Below are positions 25,201 to 32,748 of a stretch of 41,627 nucleotides of DNA, one piece after another. The notes under the pieces are model-generated. The model made no database searches, was not told the origin of the DNA, and saw only the letters and a program-made list of their open reading frames with translations. The DNA is from Defluviitaleaceae bacterium (GTDB lineage Bacteria > Bacillota > Clostridia > Lachnospirales > WRAX01): positions 1 to 41,627 of the forward strand of contig WRBK01000016.1 in the NCBI GenBank assembly GCA_009784575.1. Reading direction: 5' to 3'. Numbering within the stretch: the stretch's first letter is position 1; each line of letters starts with the position of its first letter. A program made the translations under genes and the position numbers.

Positions 25201-25996
25201 ACCAAAGGTGTTTATCCCTGTATCCCCTGGCAGCAACTGCGAATGGGATGTGGCGCGTAGCTTTGAAGATGCGGGCGCAGATACCGAAATCTTCGTCATT
25301 AACAATCTTACATCAAGCGCACTAGAAGAATCTGTTGCGCAAATGGCGCAAAGAATAAAGCAATCCCAAATTATAGCCATCCCTGGCGGCTTTAGCGCAG
25401 GCGATGAGCCAGAGGGCAGCGCAAAGTTCATATCCGCCATCTTTAAAAACAATGCCATAGCCGATGCTATATCAGAGCTTATGCAGAGGCGCGAAGGGCT
25501 TATGATAGGTATATGTAATGGCTTCCAAGCCTTGGTTAAGCTCGGACTTTTGCAATATGGCGAAATACGGGACATGCAAGACGACAGCCCAACTCTCACC
25601 TACAACGCTATTGGGCGGCATATATCAAGCCTTATCCAAACCAAGGTGATTTCTAACAAATCGCCATGGCTTAGCGGCGTAAATATAGGCGACATCCATC
25701 GCGTAGCCGCATCCCACGGGCAGGGACGATTTGTAGCTAACCCTGCTCTTGCCAAGCAACTCTTTGAAAATGGGCAGGTATCCACAATATATGTGGATGA
25801 CGCGGGCGAGCTAGCACAAAACACGCCGCACAACCCCAATGGCTCTATGTTTGGCATAGAGGGCATAACAAGCCCCGATGGGCGCATCTTAGGTAAAATG
25901 GCGCATAGCGAGCGCATTGGAGATAATCTATATAAAAATGTGTCTGGCAACTATGACCAAAAGATATTTGAGGCTGGGGTGAGGTATTTTGTGTAA
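22298..25996 (+). CDS. purL: Phosphoribosylformylglycinamidine synthase, fused single-chain
   Basis: Fourth step of purine synthesis: FGAR to FGAM using ATP and glutamine. This is the long form (1232 aa) with synthetase and glutaminase domains in one chain, as in enterobacteria and many Clostridia. Visible features: SDHCRHTTF near 225, FKNETHNHPTEMEPFGGAATC, GIGGATGSSKEHG, and a second ATP-binding repeat (GGKDSMSGTFGD). The C-terminal class I glutaminase begins at VFIPVSPGSNCEWDVA, with catalytic Cys in IGICNGFQAL near 1073. ATG 22298 is preferred over GTG 22289 because GGGGTGGAG lies just upstream. No other pur genes are nearby. Confidence 0.97.
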   Translation: MANMVRRVYIEKKAGFNSEAMQLLGAIKKDLMINAVQNVRIVHCYDVQGLDEAEFDAASRAIFAELAVDSMSSTLEMNNGDFAFGKQLLPGQYDQRADSAVQCIQIMTGRLPMAQYTKIHIISGTLTDSDKAAILKFCINPIESMEAGLEIPQTLELELAAPADIANIAIIRKDDKEVANAHNELGLAMNIADLAFVRDYFRDEEGREPTATEIAVIDTYWSDHCRHTTFHTEITDIAFEDGEYSKMFAKAFEEYKQARKKVYIENESKRPITLMDMAVLGMKALRKDGILDNLDESEEVNAASIVITVDVDGVDEEWLLMFKNETHNHPTEMEPFGGAATCLGGAIRDPLSGRSYVYQAMRVTGSGDPRKPINKTLAGKLPQRVITTGAAEGYSSYGNQIGLATGLVSEIYHEGYIAKRMEVGAVVAAAKKENVIRQHPKAGDVVILLGGRTGRDGIGGATGSSKEHGEESLATCGAEVQKGNPVTERKIQRLFRNPDAAKLILRCNDFGAGGVCVAIGELADSIEIHLDNVRKKYDGLDGTELAISESQERMAVVVNNSDVAKFIKLAEQENLEAYEVAKITDTDRLVMKWRGKDIVNISRKFLDTSGVQQKTTIKVMQPTFAPPKSKTWLENLADLNVASNKGMVEMFDSTVGAGTVLAPFGGKYQLTPTQVMAAKIPVLHGKTDTASVMSYGFDPYLSEQSPYHGAVHAVVESISRIVASGADYSKARMSFQEYFERLRTPESWGKPFAALLGAFAAQMGLGIPAIGGKDSMSGTFGDMHVPPTLISFAMAPTKASNVISPEFKAAGSSIAILETKHGEYGLPIFEDLRKNYELLQKLIADKKVISAYAVGFGGISAAISKMAFGNKIGAEISYDGDLFVSKAGCFVLEVAGQAEDLQIAGKTTNLEALKVNGEEISIEDCLKAWVVPLEDIFPTHAPISKEEKYTPPLYEAKNVLVAKNKIARPKVFIPVSPGSNCEWDVARSFEDAGADTEIFVINNLTSSALEESVAQMAQRIKQSQIIAIPGGFSAGDEPEGSAKFISAIFKNNAIADAISELMQRREGLMIGICNGFQALVKLGLLQYGEIRDMQDDSPTLTYNAIGRHISSLIQTKVISNKSPWLSGVNIGDIHRVAASHGQGRFVANPALAKQLFENGQVSTIYVDDAGELAQNTPHNPNGSMFGIEGITSPDGRILGKMAHSERIGDNLYKNVSGNYDQKIFEAGVRYFV

Positions 25997-26252
25997 TAAC
26001 CTAACCTCCCTGCGCAACATAGGCAAAGAAATGGAAAAAAAGCTAAAATCCGTAGGCATATCAACCGCTGAAGAGCTTATAGAGATAGGCAGTAACGAAG
26101 CCTTCATCAGGTTAAAACTGCGCTATCCAGATACAAAAGGCATGAGCCTCGTGCATTTATACGCTCTCGAGGGAGCTGTTACAGATACCGAATTTAACAA
26201 ACTCTCTGAGGAAACAAAAAAGCGACTAAAAGATTTTTGCGATAACTTATAG
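25989..26252 (+). CDS. TfoX C-terminal-domain protein
   Basis: 87-aa protein matching the TfoX_C helix-hairpin-helix-like domain (SLRNIGKEMEKKLKSVGIST, ELIEIGSNEAF). Stand-alone versions are common in Firmicutes and have no established role. It begins with TTG at 25989, overlapping the end of purL, with GAGG 4 bases upstream. Translationally coupled to purL. Confidence 0.85.
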   Translation: MCNNLTSLRNIGKEMEKKLKSVGISTAEELIEIGSNEAFIRLKLRYPDTKGMSLVHLYALEGAVTDTEFNKLSEETKKRLKDFCDNL

Positions 26253-26265
26253 CAATAATAACCCG

Positions 26266-26321
26266 CACCTTTGCGCATAATATTAGCTCAACGAAAGGAG
26301 CTGACATTATGCGCAAAGGTG
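26266..26321 (+). promoter_or_regulatory. Nested hairpin covering the ribosome binding site and start codon
   Basis: The 16 bases at 26266-26281 (CACCTTTGCGCATAAT) are the exact reverse complement of 26306-26321, which contains the ATG at 26309. Inside, AGCTC (26285-26289) pairs with GAGCT (26298-26302), which overlaps the AAAGGAG ribosome binding site. Both translation signals would be masked in the folded mRNA. Confidence 0.7.
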
Positions 26322-27127
26322 TTTATTATGGAGCAGGAATACTATGTTTGGCAATATCGGCTATGCTGTTGTTACACGCAAATATCCTGCCTCTCAATAT
26401 TGCCAACAATATTTCACAGATAAAATTTGAGAATGGCTACAAAAATTACTACCACATTGGTTTTCCTATGCCAAAGAACGACCTGCGGCAGGGGACAGTA
26501 TATTTGCCTGTATACTCGGAGCGCGAAAGAGAACATCTTTGGGATATTATGCTGCCTTTTTCTATGGATGATGCAGAGATAACAGAAACAAACGAGTACT
26601 TTGAAGCAACCGCAGAAGGCGAGACCCTGCGGATATATAGATATTTGGATTTATTGGAATACGAAAACGCCAATGAGGGCAAAATTAGCGATTTGATAGA
26701 AGAAGATACAGCAAAGAAGATAGCAAAGGATTTCCTAGAAGAAATCCTTCTGCACAAAAAGCCATATGATGTGACAGCAGAACATAATGGGGACAATTGG
26801 ATAATTGAATTTGCGGGAGAACTCGGCGGCCTGCCCAATAGAGCATTTCCGACCATTATTACGCTAGATAATTACGGCAATGTAACAGAAGCATCACATT
26901 TCTTTTTTGAATATGAGGCATTAGATATTATAGACATGATAACCATGAGGATTGCGCTATCACAATTGCCGCGAGAAGATGCGGACGAGGGCAAGGTGCA
27001 TCTAAAGGGCTATGAACTTGTGTATGGCTTTGAAGATAGCGTGCTTGTACCCATGTATCGGTTTTATGGAGGCTATGCTGGCGGCAGGGAGTTTGATGAG
27101 ATGGTTGGGGCTTTGCGGTTTTATTAG
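26309..27127 (+). CDS. YycI-like membrane-anchored protein
   Basis: 272-aa protein with one N-terminal membrane helix (ILCLAISAMLLLHANIL) and an extracellular domain. The extracellular part has the layout of YycI: a helix (EEDTAKKIAKDFLEEIL), WIIEFAGELGGLPNRAFPT, a turn LDNYGNV, and an ending GYELVYGF...PMYRFYGG. YycI proteins modulate the WalK sensor kinase in Bacillus; here function is only inferred from the fold pattern. A second YycI-like gene lies at 38992. Translation is probably gated by the nested hairpin at its start. Confidence 0.6.
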   Translation: MRKGVYYGAGILCLAISAMLLLHANILPLNIANNISQIKFENGYKNYYHIGFPMPKNDLRQGTVYLPVYSEREREHLWDIMLPFSMDDAEITETNEYFEATAEGETLRIYRYLDLLEYENANEGKISDLIEEDTAKKIAKDFLEEILLHKKPYDVTAEHNGDNWIIEFAGELGGLPNRAFPTIITLDNYGNVTEASHFFFEYEALDIIDMITMRIALSQLPREDADEGKVHLKGYELVYGFEDSVLVPMYRFYGGYAGGREFDEMVGALRFY

Positions 27128-27170
27128 ACCTGTCCCGAAATTGGTTCAGCAAGGTTTCGAGACAGGTCTA
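27125..27170 (+). terminator. Hairpin after the YycI-like gene
   Basis: TAGACCTGTC (27125-27134) pairs with GACAGGTCTA (27161-27170), with a further CGAAA/TTTCG pairing inside. No T-run follows, so termination is likely but not certain. Confidence 0.5.
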
Positions 27171-27191
27171 TTAAGAATGTATGTAAAAATA

Positions 27192-27235
27192 GGCGGTTCA
27201 TTCTTGCCTTGCGCTTCAGTCAAGAATGAACCGCC
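27192..27235 (-). terminator. Terminator downstream of lgt
   Basis: Perfect 15-bp inverted repeat (27192-27206 with 27221-27235). On the minus strand it is followed by TATTTTTA. It lies 30 bases after the lgt stop. Confidence 0.7.
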
Positions 27236-27264
27236 CTTGTTTTGCATCAGCCAGGTTCATGCAG

Positions 27265-28065
27265 CTAAAGCCTACAGTGTTTTTCTTTGCGCCTTACATA
27301 AAAGAAGTAGCCAAAACCAAAAATAAACACCAAAACCGATATAACCTGGGATGTTGTAAGCAATCCGTAATTCCCTCGAATTATATCCCCGCGGAAAAAC
27401 TCAAGAATAAAGCGACCCAAGGGATACATTATCAAATAAGTTGATGCGCTAAGTCCTGGGGTTTTTCGGGCAAGGAGCAATATTGCTAAAACAATGGATA
27501 AAATAAGCAAAAATGATGCCTCAATAAGGGGCATGGCAAGCAGTGGCACACCCGATGGCGCACCCAATGAAGCAGCAGGATAAATAATGCTAAGTGGATG
27601 GCTATATGGCATTATCATACCATAACAGCACCCCCCGAAAAAACACCCCACCCTGCCTATAGCGTGTGCCAAAGCAAGGGCAGGCGCAAATATATCAAAC
27701 AGGGGAATAATTTTTATTTTATACTTGCGGCAAAAAATTACAATGGCAATTAGTCCCCCAAGGAAACCACCATAAAATACAATCTCTCCGAACAGATAAT
27801 CAAAAAATTCGCTAGCAGAAGCAAACTCATATCTTCCCCAAAAGATAAAGACCTCAACAAGCTTTGTTATGGGGCGTAACAAAAAAGCCCCCGCCACACC
27901 CCCGCTAATGCCAATCAAAAAAGCAAGGGAAACATCTCCGCTGTCTATCCATTTCTTTTTCTTTGAAAGCAGCATGGCAACAAACCACGCAACAAAAGCG
28001 GCAACGATGGCAAGAAGCCCATATACAGGGATAGCAATATCAAAGATATTTATGAATGGGCTCAA
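27265..28065 (-). CDS. lgt: Prolipoprotein diacylglyceryl transferase
   Basis: Membrane enzyme that transfers diacylglyceryl to the lipobox cysteine of prolipoproteins, the first step of lipoprotein maturation. The 266-aa protein has about seven hydrophobic segments and the Lgt signature HAIGRVGCFFGGCCYG, with the essential Arg. The start is TTG at 28065 with AGAGGAG upstream. A likely substrate in this window is the lipoprotein at 36518. The left arm of a 29-bp inverted repeat lies in its leader. Confidence 0.95.
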   Translation of the reverse strand: MSPFINIFDIAIPVYGLLAIVAAFVAWFVAMLLSKKKKWIDSGDVSLAFLIGISGGVAGAFLLRPITKLVEVFIFWGRYEFASASEFFDYLFGEIVFYGGFLGGLIAIVIFCRKYKIKIIPLFDIFAPALALAHAIGRVGCFFGGCCYGMIMPYSHPLSIIYPAASLGAPSGVPLLAMPLIEASFLLILSIVLAILLLARKTPGLSASTYLIMYPLGRFILEFFRGDIIRGNYGLLTTSQVISVLVFIFGFGYFFYVRRKEKHCRL

Positions 28066-28165
28066 TTAAAAGCACTCCTCTTTATTTAGGTCAATCTATT
28101 TCAAAACAGCATAGCGTGCTTACTAAACTTTGCAAAAATTGGTACCCAAACACCTTGCGCTGATG

Positions 28166-28432
28166 TTAGAAGAACAATGCAGGTGTAGCACATACAGCGG
28201 CACAAGCCCCGCAAACAAGCGTGAAAATAGTCGAAATTATCAAGGCAATGATTGAGCAAACCAAGCCAGCCGTAGCCATGCCTGTAGGAGAACCAGCAGC
28301 AGCAAGATTCTTTTTTCCTACAACAGCAAGGACAATGCCTATAAGGGCAGCAGGTATTGCAGCAATACCAAGCACTGGAATCCACATTAATACAAGAGCT
28401 AAAACACCTAAAACTAACGAAGCAACAGCCAT
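28166..28432 (-). CDS. Small two-to-three-helix membrane protein (DUF4190-like)
   Basis: 88-aa hydrophobic protein with the pattern SLVLGVLALVLMWIPVLGI, a small polar loop with GKKNLAAAG, then GLVCSIIALIISTIFTLVCG. This resembles DUF4190-type small membrane proteins of Gram-positive bacteria. ATG 28432 has GGAGG 8 bases upstream and is preferred to an earlier in-frame Met at 28465, which lies in a hairpin. The gene is inside an inverted-repeat unit between lgt and a 29-aa membrane peptide. Function unknown. Confidence 0.7.
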   Translation of the reverse strand: MAVASLVLGVLALVLMWIPVLGIAAIPAALIGIVLAVVGKKNLAAAGSPTGMATAGLVCSIIALIISTIFTLVCGACAAVCATPALFF

Positions 28433-28450
28433 GTTATTCCTCCATTCTTT

Positions 28451-28477
28451 AGCAAACGACAACAATTTTGAATGTCG
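28451..28477 (-). promoter_or_regulatory. Leader hairpin before the small membrane-protein gene
   Basis: GCAAACGACA and TGTCGTTTGC form a perfect 10-bp stem just upstream of the GGAGG site. The ribosome binding site itself is not in the stem. Possible regulatory or mRNA-stabilising element. Confidence 0.45.
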
Positions 28478-28530
28478 TTTGCGATTAACAATACAATTTG
28501 CACGCTTTGCTGTTTTGAAATAGATTGATA

Positions 28531-28620
28531 TTAATATCTATCAGTAAATCTCCATATAGCGGTTGCTGTTAGAGTCAATGTAAGCACTATAAGTGCAGCA
28601 ATCATAATCCATTTCTTCAT
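28531..28620 (-). CDS. 29-aa single-helix membrane peptide
   Basis: ATG at 28620 is preceded by GGGGGG at good distance. The frame MKKWIMIAALIVLTLTA... encodes a basic N-terminus, one membrane helix and a polar tail (RFTDRY). It ends two bases outside the 29-bp inverted repeat, upstream and on the same strand as the DUF4190-like gene and lgt. Small hydrophobic peptides like this can be toxins or subunits of membrane complexes. Between this ORF and secA (28621-28878) I see only a possible secA promoter. Confidence 0.55.
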   Translation of the reverse strand: MKKWIMIAALIVLTLTLTATAIWRFTDRY

Positions 28621-28789
28621 CAAAAAGCCCCCCTTAATTATATATTTTGTCGGCACTTATCGAATTTTGTGTTCTGATAGTTATTGTATAATACGGGGGA
28701 GTGGGAGGCAATAGCTATGATGATTTTGTAATGTAATTGTAATATTATATGTATGAGATTTTGCTGATAATCCTTTTTCTCAAAAACAC

Positions 28790-28819
28790 TTGCATATACA
28801 TAGTGAAATCTGCTAAACT
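28790..28819 (+). promoter_or_regulatory. Possible secA promoter
   Basis: TTGCAT (28790-28795), 18 bases, TAAACT (28814-28819), 60 bases before secA. Weak match. Confidence 0.35.
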
Positions 28820-28878
28820 AGAAGGGATGGACAAAAATGGAATGACAAATTTATGAAAATAAAAGATAGAGGTGCAAA

Positions 28879-31434
28879 ATGAGTGTAATAAGCAAAATAT
28901 TTAAGTCTTATAGCGATAAAGAAATTGTAAGGCTAAAATCCACAGTGGACAAGATAGAGGCGCTGCGCTCTGCTATGAAGGCCATGAGCGACGAGGCTTT
29001 GGTAGCAAAAACCGCTGAATTTAAAGATAGGCTGGCAAAAGGCGAAACATTGGATGACATACTGCCAGAAGCCTTCGCTGTAGTGCGCGAGGCAATGTGG
29101 CGTTGCCACGGCTTTGAACACCACAGGGTGCAATTAATAGGAGGCATTGTGTTGCACCAAGGGCGTATCGCAGAGATGCGTACAGGTGAGGGCAAAACAC
29201 ATACATCCCTTTTGCCTGTATACCTTAACGCCCTTAGCGGCAAAGGCGTGCATGTAGTAACAGTAAACGAATACCTAGCCAGCCGCGATAGCGAATGGAT
29301 GGGGCAAATTCATCGTTTCCTTGGGCTTACTGTGGGCTGCATACTAAATGAAATGAAACCAGAAGCCCGTCGCGAGGCTTATAATTGCGACATAACATAT
29401 GCCACCAATAACGAGCTAGGCTTTGATTATTTGCGCGATAATATGGTTGTTTACGAAAAAGACATGGTTCAGCGCGAGCTTTCTTATGCCGTTATCGACG
29501 AGATTGACTCTATCTTGATAGACGAGGCACGTACACCGCTTATCATCTCTGGCGCAAGCGGCAAATCCACCGACCTTTACAAAGTGGCAGATAGATTCGT
29601 ACGTACCCTTAAAAAAGGCCGCCTGCTCAACGAGGACGAAGCCCTCAACCCCCTTATGAAAATTGAGCTGCAAGAAGAGGGCGACTTTGTCGTGGACGAA
29701 AAACGCAAAAGCGTAACGCTAACGCAAGAAGGTATCGAAAAAGCCGAACGTTTCTTTGCAATAGAAAATCTCTCTGACCCTGATAACCTAGAGATACAAC
29801 ATCACATAAACAACGCCCTAAAAGCTAACTACAACATGCATCTGGACAAGGACTATGTTGTAAAAGAACGCGAAATCGTTATTGTTGACGAGTTCACAGG
29901 GCGCATGATGCCTGGCCGCCGCTATTCTGATGGTCTGCATCAAGCCATAGAGGCTAAAGAAAATGTGGATGTACGCAGAGAATCCAAAACCCTAGCAACC
30001 ATTACATTCCAAAACTTCTTTAACAAATACGACAAAAAAAGCGGCATGACGGGTACGGCTTTAACAGAAGAAGGCGAGTTTAGAGATATATACAAAATGG
30101 ACGTGGTTGCTGTGCCTACAAACAAACCTGTAGCACGCATAGACCAACCAGACCTTGTATATAAAACAGAGCTGGCAAAATACAAAGCCATTATAGCCGA
30201 TGTAAAAGAATGCTATGAGCGCGGACAGCCCGTGCTTGTAGGTACTGTAAGTATAGAAAAATCCGAGGTATTAGCCACCTTACTAAAACGCGCGGGCGTG
30301 AAATGTAATGTTCTTAATGCGAAATATCATGACAAAGAGGCAGAGATTGTAGCAGATGCTGGGCTTAAAGGGGCTGTTACAATAGCTACCAACATGGCTG
30401 GTCGTGGTACGGATATCAAGCTAGGCGAGGGCGTTGTAGAGCTTGGCGGCCTAATGATTGTAGGTACGGAACGCCACGAATCCCGCCGTATTGATAATCA
30501 GCTTCGCGGTCGCGCGGGTAGGCAGGGCGACCCAGGCGAATCCAGATTCTACATCTCGCTAGAGGATGACTTAATGCGTCTTTTTGCCTCCGACCGCATA
30601 ATGGCAACCATGAACGCCCTTAAAATGCCAGATGATGAAGCGATAGAAAGCAAGATGCTCTCAAAGGCCATAGAGGGAGCGCAAAAGAAAGTGGAGGGCA
30701 ACCACTTCTCCACACGTAAACACCTTTTAGACTATGACCGCATAATGAATGAACAGCGCGAGATTATTTACGGCGAACGCTACAAAATTTTGTCTGGTGA
30801 AGATATGAAAGAAAACATACTAACCATGACAAAAGAGGTAATAAACCGCACCGTGGATGCCTATACAGATGACGACACAGAAATTCTCGATATTGACATG
30901 CTGAACAAATTCTTAGAGCCAGCCTTGCGCCTAAAGCCTTATAAATTGCAAGATGGCGAGAAAAATAGCGCATTAAAAGAAAGAATTGTGCAAGATGCAA
31001 TAAATCTCTACGACAAGCGCGAAGCAGAGTTTACTTCCGAGCGTGTGCGCGAGATAGAGCGCATCATAATGCTGCGTGTGGTAGACCAAAAATGGATGGA
31101 TCATATAGATGCCATGGATCAAATGCGCCAAGGCATCTCCCTACACAGCTTTGCCCAGCGCGACCCGCTTACAGAATACCGCTTCCTAAGCTATGATATG
31201 TTTGATGAGCTAGGGCGCAATATTCAAGATGACACAGTTAAGCATATGTTTAATGTGCAGGTAGGTACGCAGCCGCAACAGCGCGAACAAGTAGCAAGGC
31301 CCCTTGCATACAACAAAGACGGCGATAGCGGCGTTAAAAAGCCTGTTCAGCGAAAAATGGAAAAAGTAGGACGAAACGACCCTTGCCCATGCGGCAGCGG
31401 CAAGAAATACAAGGCTTGCTGTATAGATAAATAG
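28879..31434 (+). CDS. secA: Preprotein translocase ATPase SecA
   Basis: Motor of the Sec export pathway. The 851-aa protein has Walker A GEGKT at 103-107 ([11 protein letters not shown], where most SecA proteins have a leucine after GKT), NEYLASRD, the DEAD-type [29 protein letters not shown]-type motif [12 protein letters not shown] and the arginine-finger region [12 protein letters not shown]. The C-terminus carries the zinc motif [13 protein letters not shown] that binds SecB or lipids. Ribosome binding site AGAGGTG. In most Firmicutes prfB follows directly; here a repeat and three small genes intervene. Confidence 0.98.
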   Translation: MSVISKIFKSYSDKEIVRLKSTVDKIEALRSAMKAMSDEALVAKTAEFKDRLAKGETLDDILPEAFAVVREAMWRCHGFEHHRVQLIGGIVLHQGRIAEMRTGEGKTHTSLLPVYLNALSGKGVHVVTVNEYLASRDSEWMGQIHRFLGLTVGCILNEMKPEARREAYNCDITYATNNELGFDYLRDNMVVYEKDMVQRELSYAVIDEIDSILIDEARTPLIISGASGKSTDLYKVADRFVRTLKKGRLLNEDEALNPLMKIELQEEGDFVVDEKRKSVTLTQEGIEKAERFFAIENLSDPDNLEIQHHINNALKANYNMHLDKDYVVKEREIVIVDEFTGRMMPGRRYSDGLHQAIEAKENVDVRRESKTLATITFQNFFNKYDKKSGMTGTALTEEGEFRDIYKMDVVAVPTNKPVARIDQPDLVYKTELAKYKAIIADVKECYERGQPVLVGTVSIEKSEVLATLLKRAGVKCNVLNAKYHDKEAEIVADAGLKGAVTIATNMAGRGTDIKLGEGVVELGGLMIVGTERHESRRIDNQLRGRAGRQGDPGESRFYISLEDDLMRLFASDRIMATMNALKMPDDEAIESKMLSKAIEGAQKKVEGNHFSTRKHLLDYDRIMNEQREIIYGERYKILSGEDMKENILTMTKEVINRTVDAYTDDDTEILDIDMLNKFLEPALRLKPYKLQDGEKNSALKERIVQDAINLYDKREAEFTSERVREIERIIMLRVVDQKWMDHIDAMDQMRQGISLHSFAQRDPLTEYRFLSYDMFDELGRNIQDDTVKHMFNVQVGTQPQQREQVARPLAYNKDGDSGVKKPVQRKMEKVGRNDPCPCGSGKKYKACCIDK

Positions 31435-31460
31435 CACAGCCAAAAAGAGGCACAGCACCC

Positions 31461-31516
31461 ATTCCCCTCCGAGGAGGGGATGTCTTTGCTCGTTTTAGAG
31501 CAAAGACGGGGGTGGT
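31461..31516 (+). repeat. Two-hairpin palindromic repeat, copy 4
   Basis: CCCCTCC-ga-GGAGGGG, then GTCTTTGCTC pairing with GAGCAAAGAC, then GGGGGTGGT. Nearly identical to copy 1. Lies 26 bases after secA. Confidence 0.8.
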
Positions 31517-31557
31517 CACGCCCTATACCAACCACCCTACCACCAGAAAGGGCAACC

Positions 31558-31794
31558 ATGAACAGCCCAATAGACAAACACAACATCCTAGACGAAGAAA
31601 TTTTCACATACAAAATCACCAAAGACAAAAAAGTCCTAATATCATATCACGGCAAACACGTAATAACCCTAGGTGTCACAAAAGCCGAAAAATTCTTTGC
31701 CGATATTGCCGACAAAAACGGCAAAGAAGCACAGCTAATCCTAGCAAAAGTAACGGGCAATTTCAAACGCGGCAACGAAAGGAAATCCATATGA
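31558..31794 (+). CDS. Conserved small protein, unknown function
   Basis: 78-aa protein starting at ATG 31558, with AAAGGG upstream. It contains DEEIFTYKITKDKKVLISYHGK and ends VTGNFKRGNERKSI. The ILDEEIFTY...VLI...GK.V.TL pattern and the TGNFKRGNER ending look like a conserved small family seen in Clostridia, without a known role. It overlaps the following acetyltransferase by 4 bases. Confidence 0.7.
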   Translation: MNSPIDKHNILDEEIFTYKITKDKKVLISYHGKHVITLGVTKAEKFFADIADKNGKEAQLILAKVTGNFKRGNERKSI

Positions 31795-32270
31795 TAAGAC
31801 CCCTAGAAAAATCCGATATACCCCGCATAGCAGAAATCCACATCTTTGCACAAAGAACCACCTACAGAGGTGTTGTGCCATATGTGTTTCTGTTTAAAAA
31901 GATGACCGTGGGAGACCGTATAGAATATTTTAAGCATAATCAAACGAACGGATTTGTATACGATGAAGACTTCATCAAAGGCTTCATAACCCTTGGGAGA
32001 TGTGAAGATGAAGACAAGGCAGATTCGTTAGAACTATACAGAATCTTTGTAGACCCCCCTATGCAAGGCGAGGGCGTAGGCATCAAATTAGCCGAACATT
32101 TTGAAAAAGTCGCCACAGAACAAGGTTACAGCGACATATGCCTTTGGGTGCTAGAAGGCAATACCAACGCAAGGTCATTTTACGAGAAACTGGGCTACGC
32201 AACAGATGGCGCAAAAAGAATCTCCGAATATTTCAAAGTGTCAGAAGTGCGCTATAGCAAGCTAATATAG
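31791..32270 (+). CDS. GNAT-family N-acetyltransferase
   Basis: 159-aa acetyl-CoA-dependent acetyltransferase. Start ATG 31791 overlaps the preceding stop. Motif A reads YRIFVDPPMQGEGVGIKLAEH, with the acetyl-CoA loop Q-G-E-G-V-G; motif B is LWVLEGNTNARSFYEKLGY. The substrate is unknown. It belongs to a three-gene insert between secA and prfB. Confidence 0.88.
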   Translation: MIRPLEKSDIPRIAEIHIFAQRTTYRGVVPYVFLFKKMTVGDRIEYFKHNQTNGFVYDEDFIKGFITLGRCEDEDKADSLELYRIFVDPPMQGEGVGIKLAEHFEKVATEQGYSDICLWVLEGNTNARSFYEKLGYATDGAKRISEYFKVSEVRYSKLI

Positions 32271-32281
32271 GAGGCCACAAG

Positions 32282-32734
32282 ATGACCAAACTCTTATCAA
32301 ATAGCAAAGCCACCAAAATAATTGTCGATATCCTCATGACTGTTTTTCTGGTGCTATCCTTCATAAGATGGGAGAGCGACCTCACCTTCCACGGCATAGT
32401 AGGCACTGCTTGCGCTATATTCTTTGCCATGCATATTATCATACATAGAAAATGGATAAAAGCCATGACAAAATCCTGCCTAACAGGCAAGCTAAAGAAG
32501 TCTTTGGCAGGGAAGTATATAGTAGACATGTTATTGCTTGTAATGTGGTCAGTCTCAATTGCCACAGGCTTTTTAGCCATAGGCTCATTCACCTTTGGCA
32601 TAGAATGGATGCATATATTTAGCCGCATACATGGCGTAACCGCCAGAATAGGACTAGGGCTTGTTGTAATACATTTCATACAGCACTTGCCACAAATAAA
32701 ATCATATTTCACAATAAAAAGAAAAACAGCATAG
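32282..32734 (+). CDS. DUF4405 / cytochrome b561-like membrane protein
   Basis: 150-aa protein with four predicted membrane helices. Histidines at 37 and 51, and at 117 and 131, lie in helices at spacings suited to bis-haem coordination (FHGIVGTACAIFFAMH and HGVTARIGLGLVVIH). DUF4405 proteins are thought to be haem-binding electron carriers. It ends 14 bases before prfB. Haem binding is inferred. Confidence 0.8.
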   Translation: MTKLLSNSKATKIIVDILMTVFLVLSFIRWESDLTFHGIVGTACAIFFAMHIIIHRKWIKAMTKSCLTGKLKKSLAGKYIVDMLLLVMWSVSIATGFLAIGSFTFGIEWMHIFSRIHGVTARIGLGLVVIHFIQHLPQIKSYFTIKRKTA

Positions 32735-32748
32735 AAGGAAGTGATTAA

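Larger units (their letters stand above)
28091..28528. mobile_element. 438-bp unit bounded by 29-bp inverted repeats
   Basis: 28091-28119 and 28500-28528 are inverted repeats of 29 bp with one mismatch. The unit encloses one gene (28166-28432) and an internal hairpin, and no transposase. It may be a non-autonomous mobile cassette, or the arms may pair in a long RNA covering the whole gene. No clear target-site duplication is seen. Confidence 0.55.
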
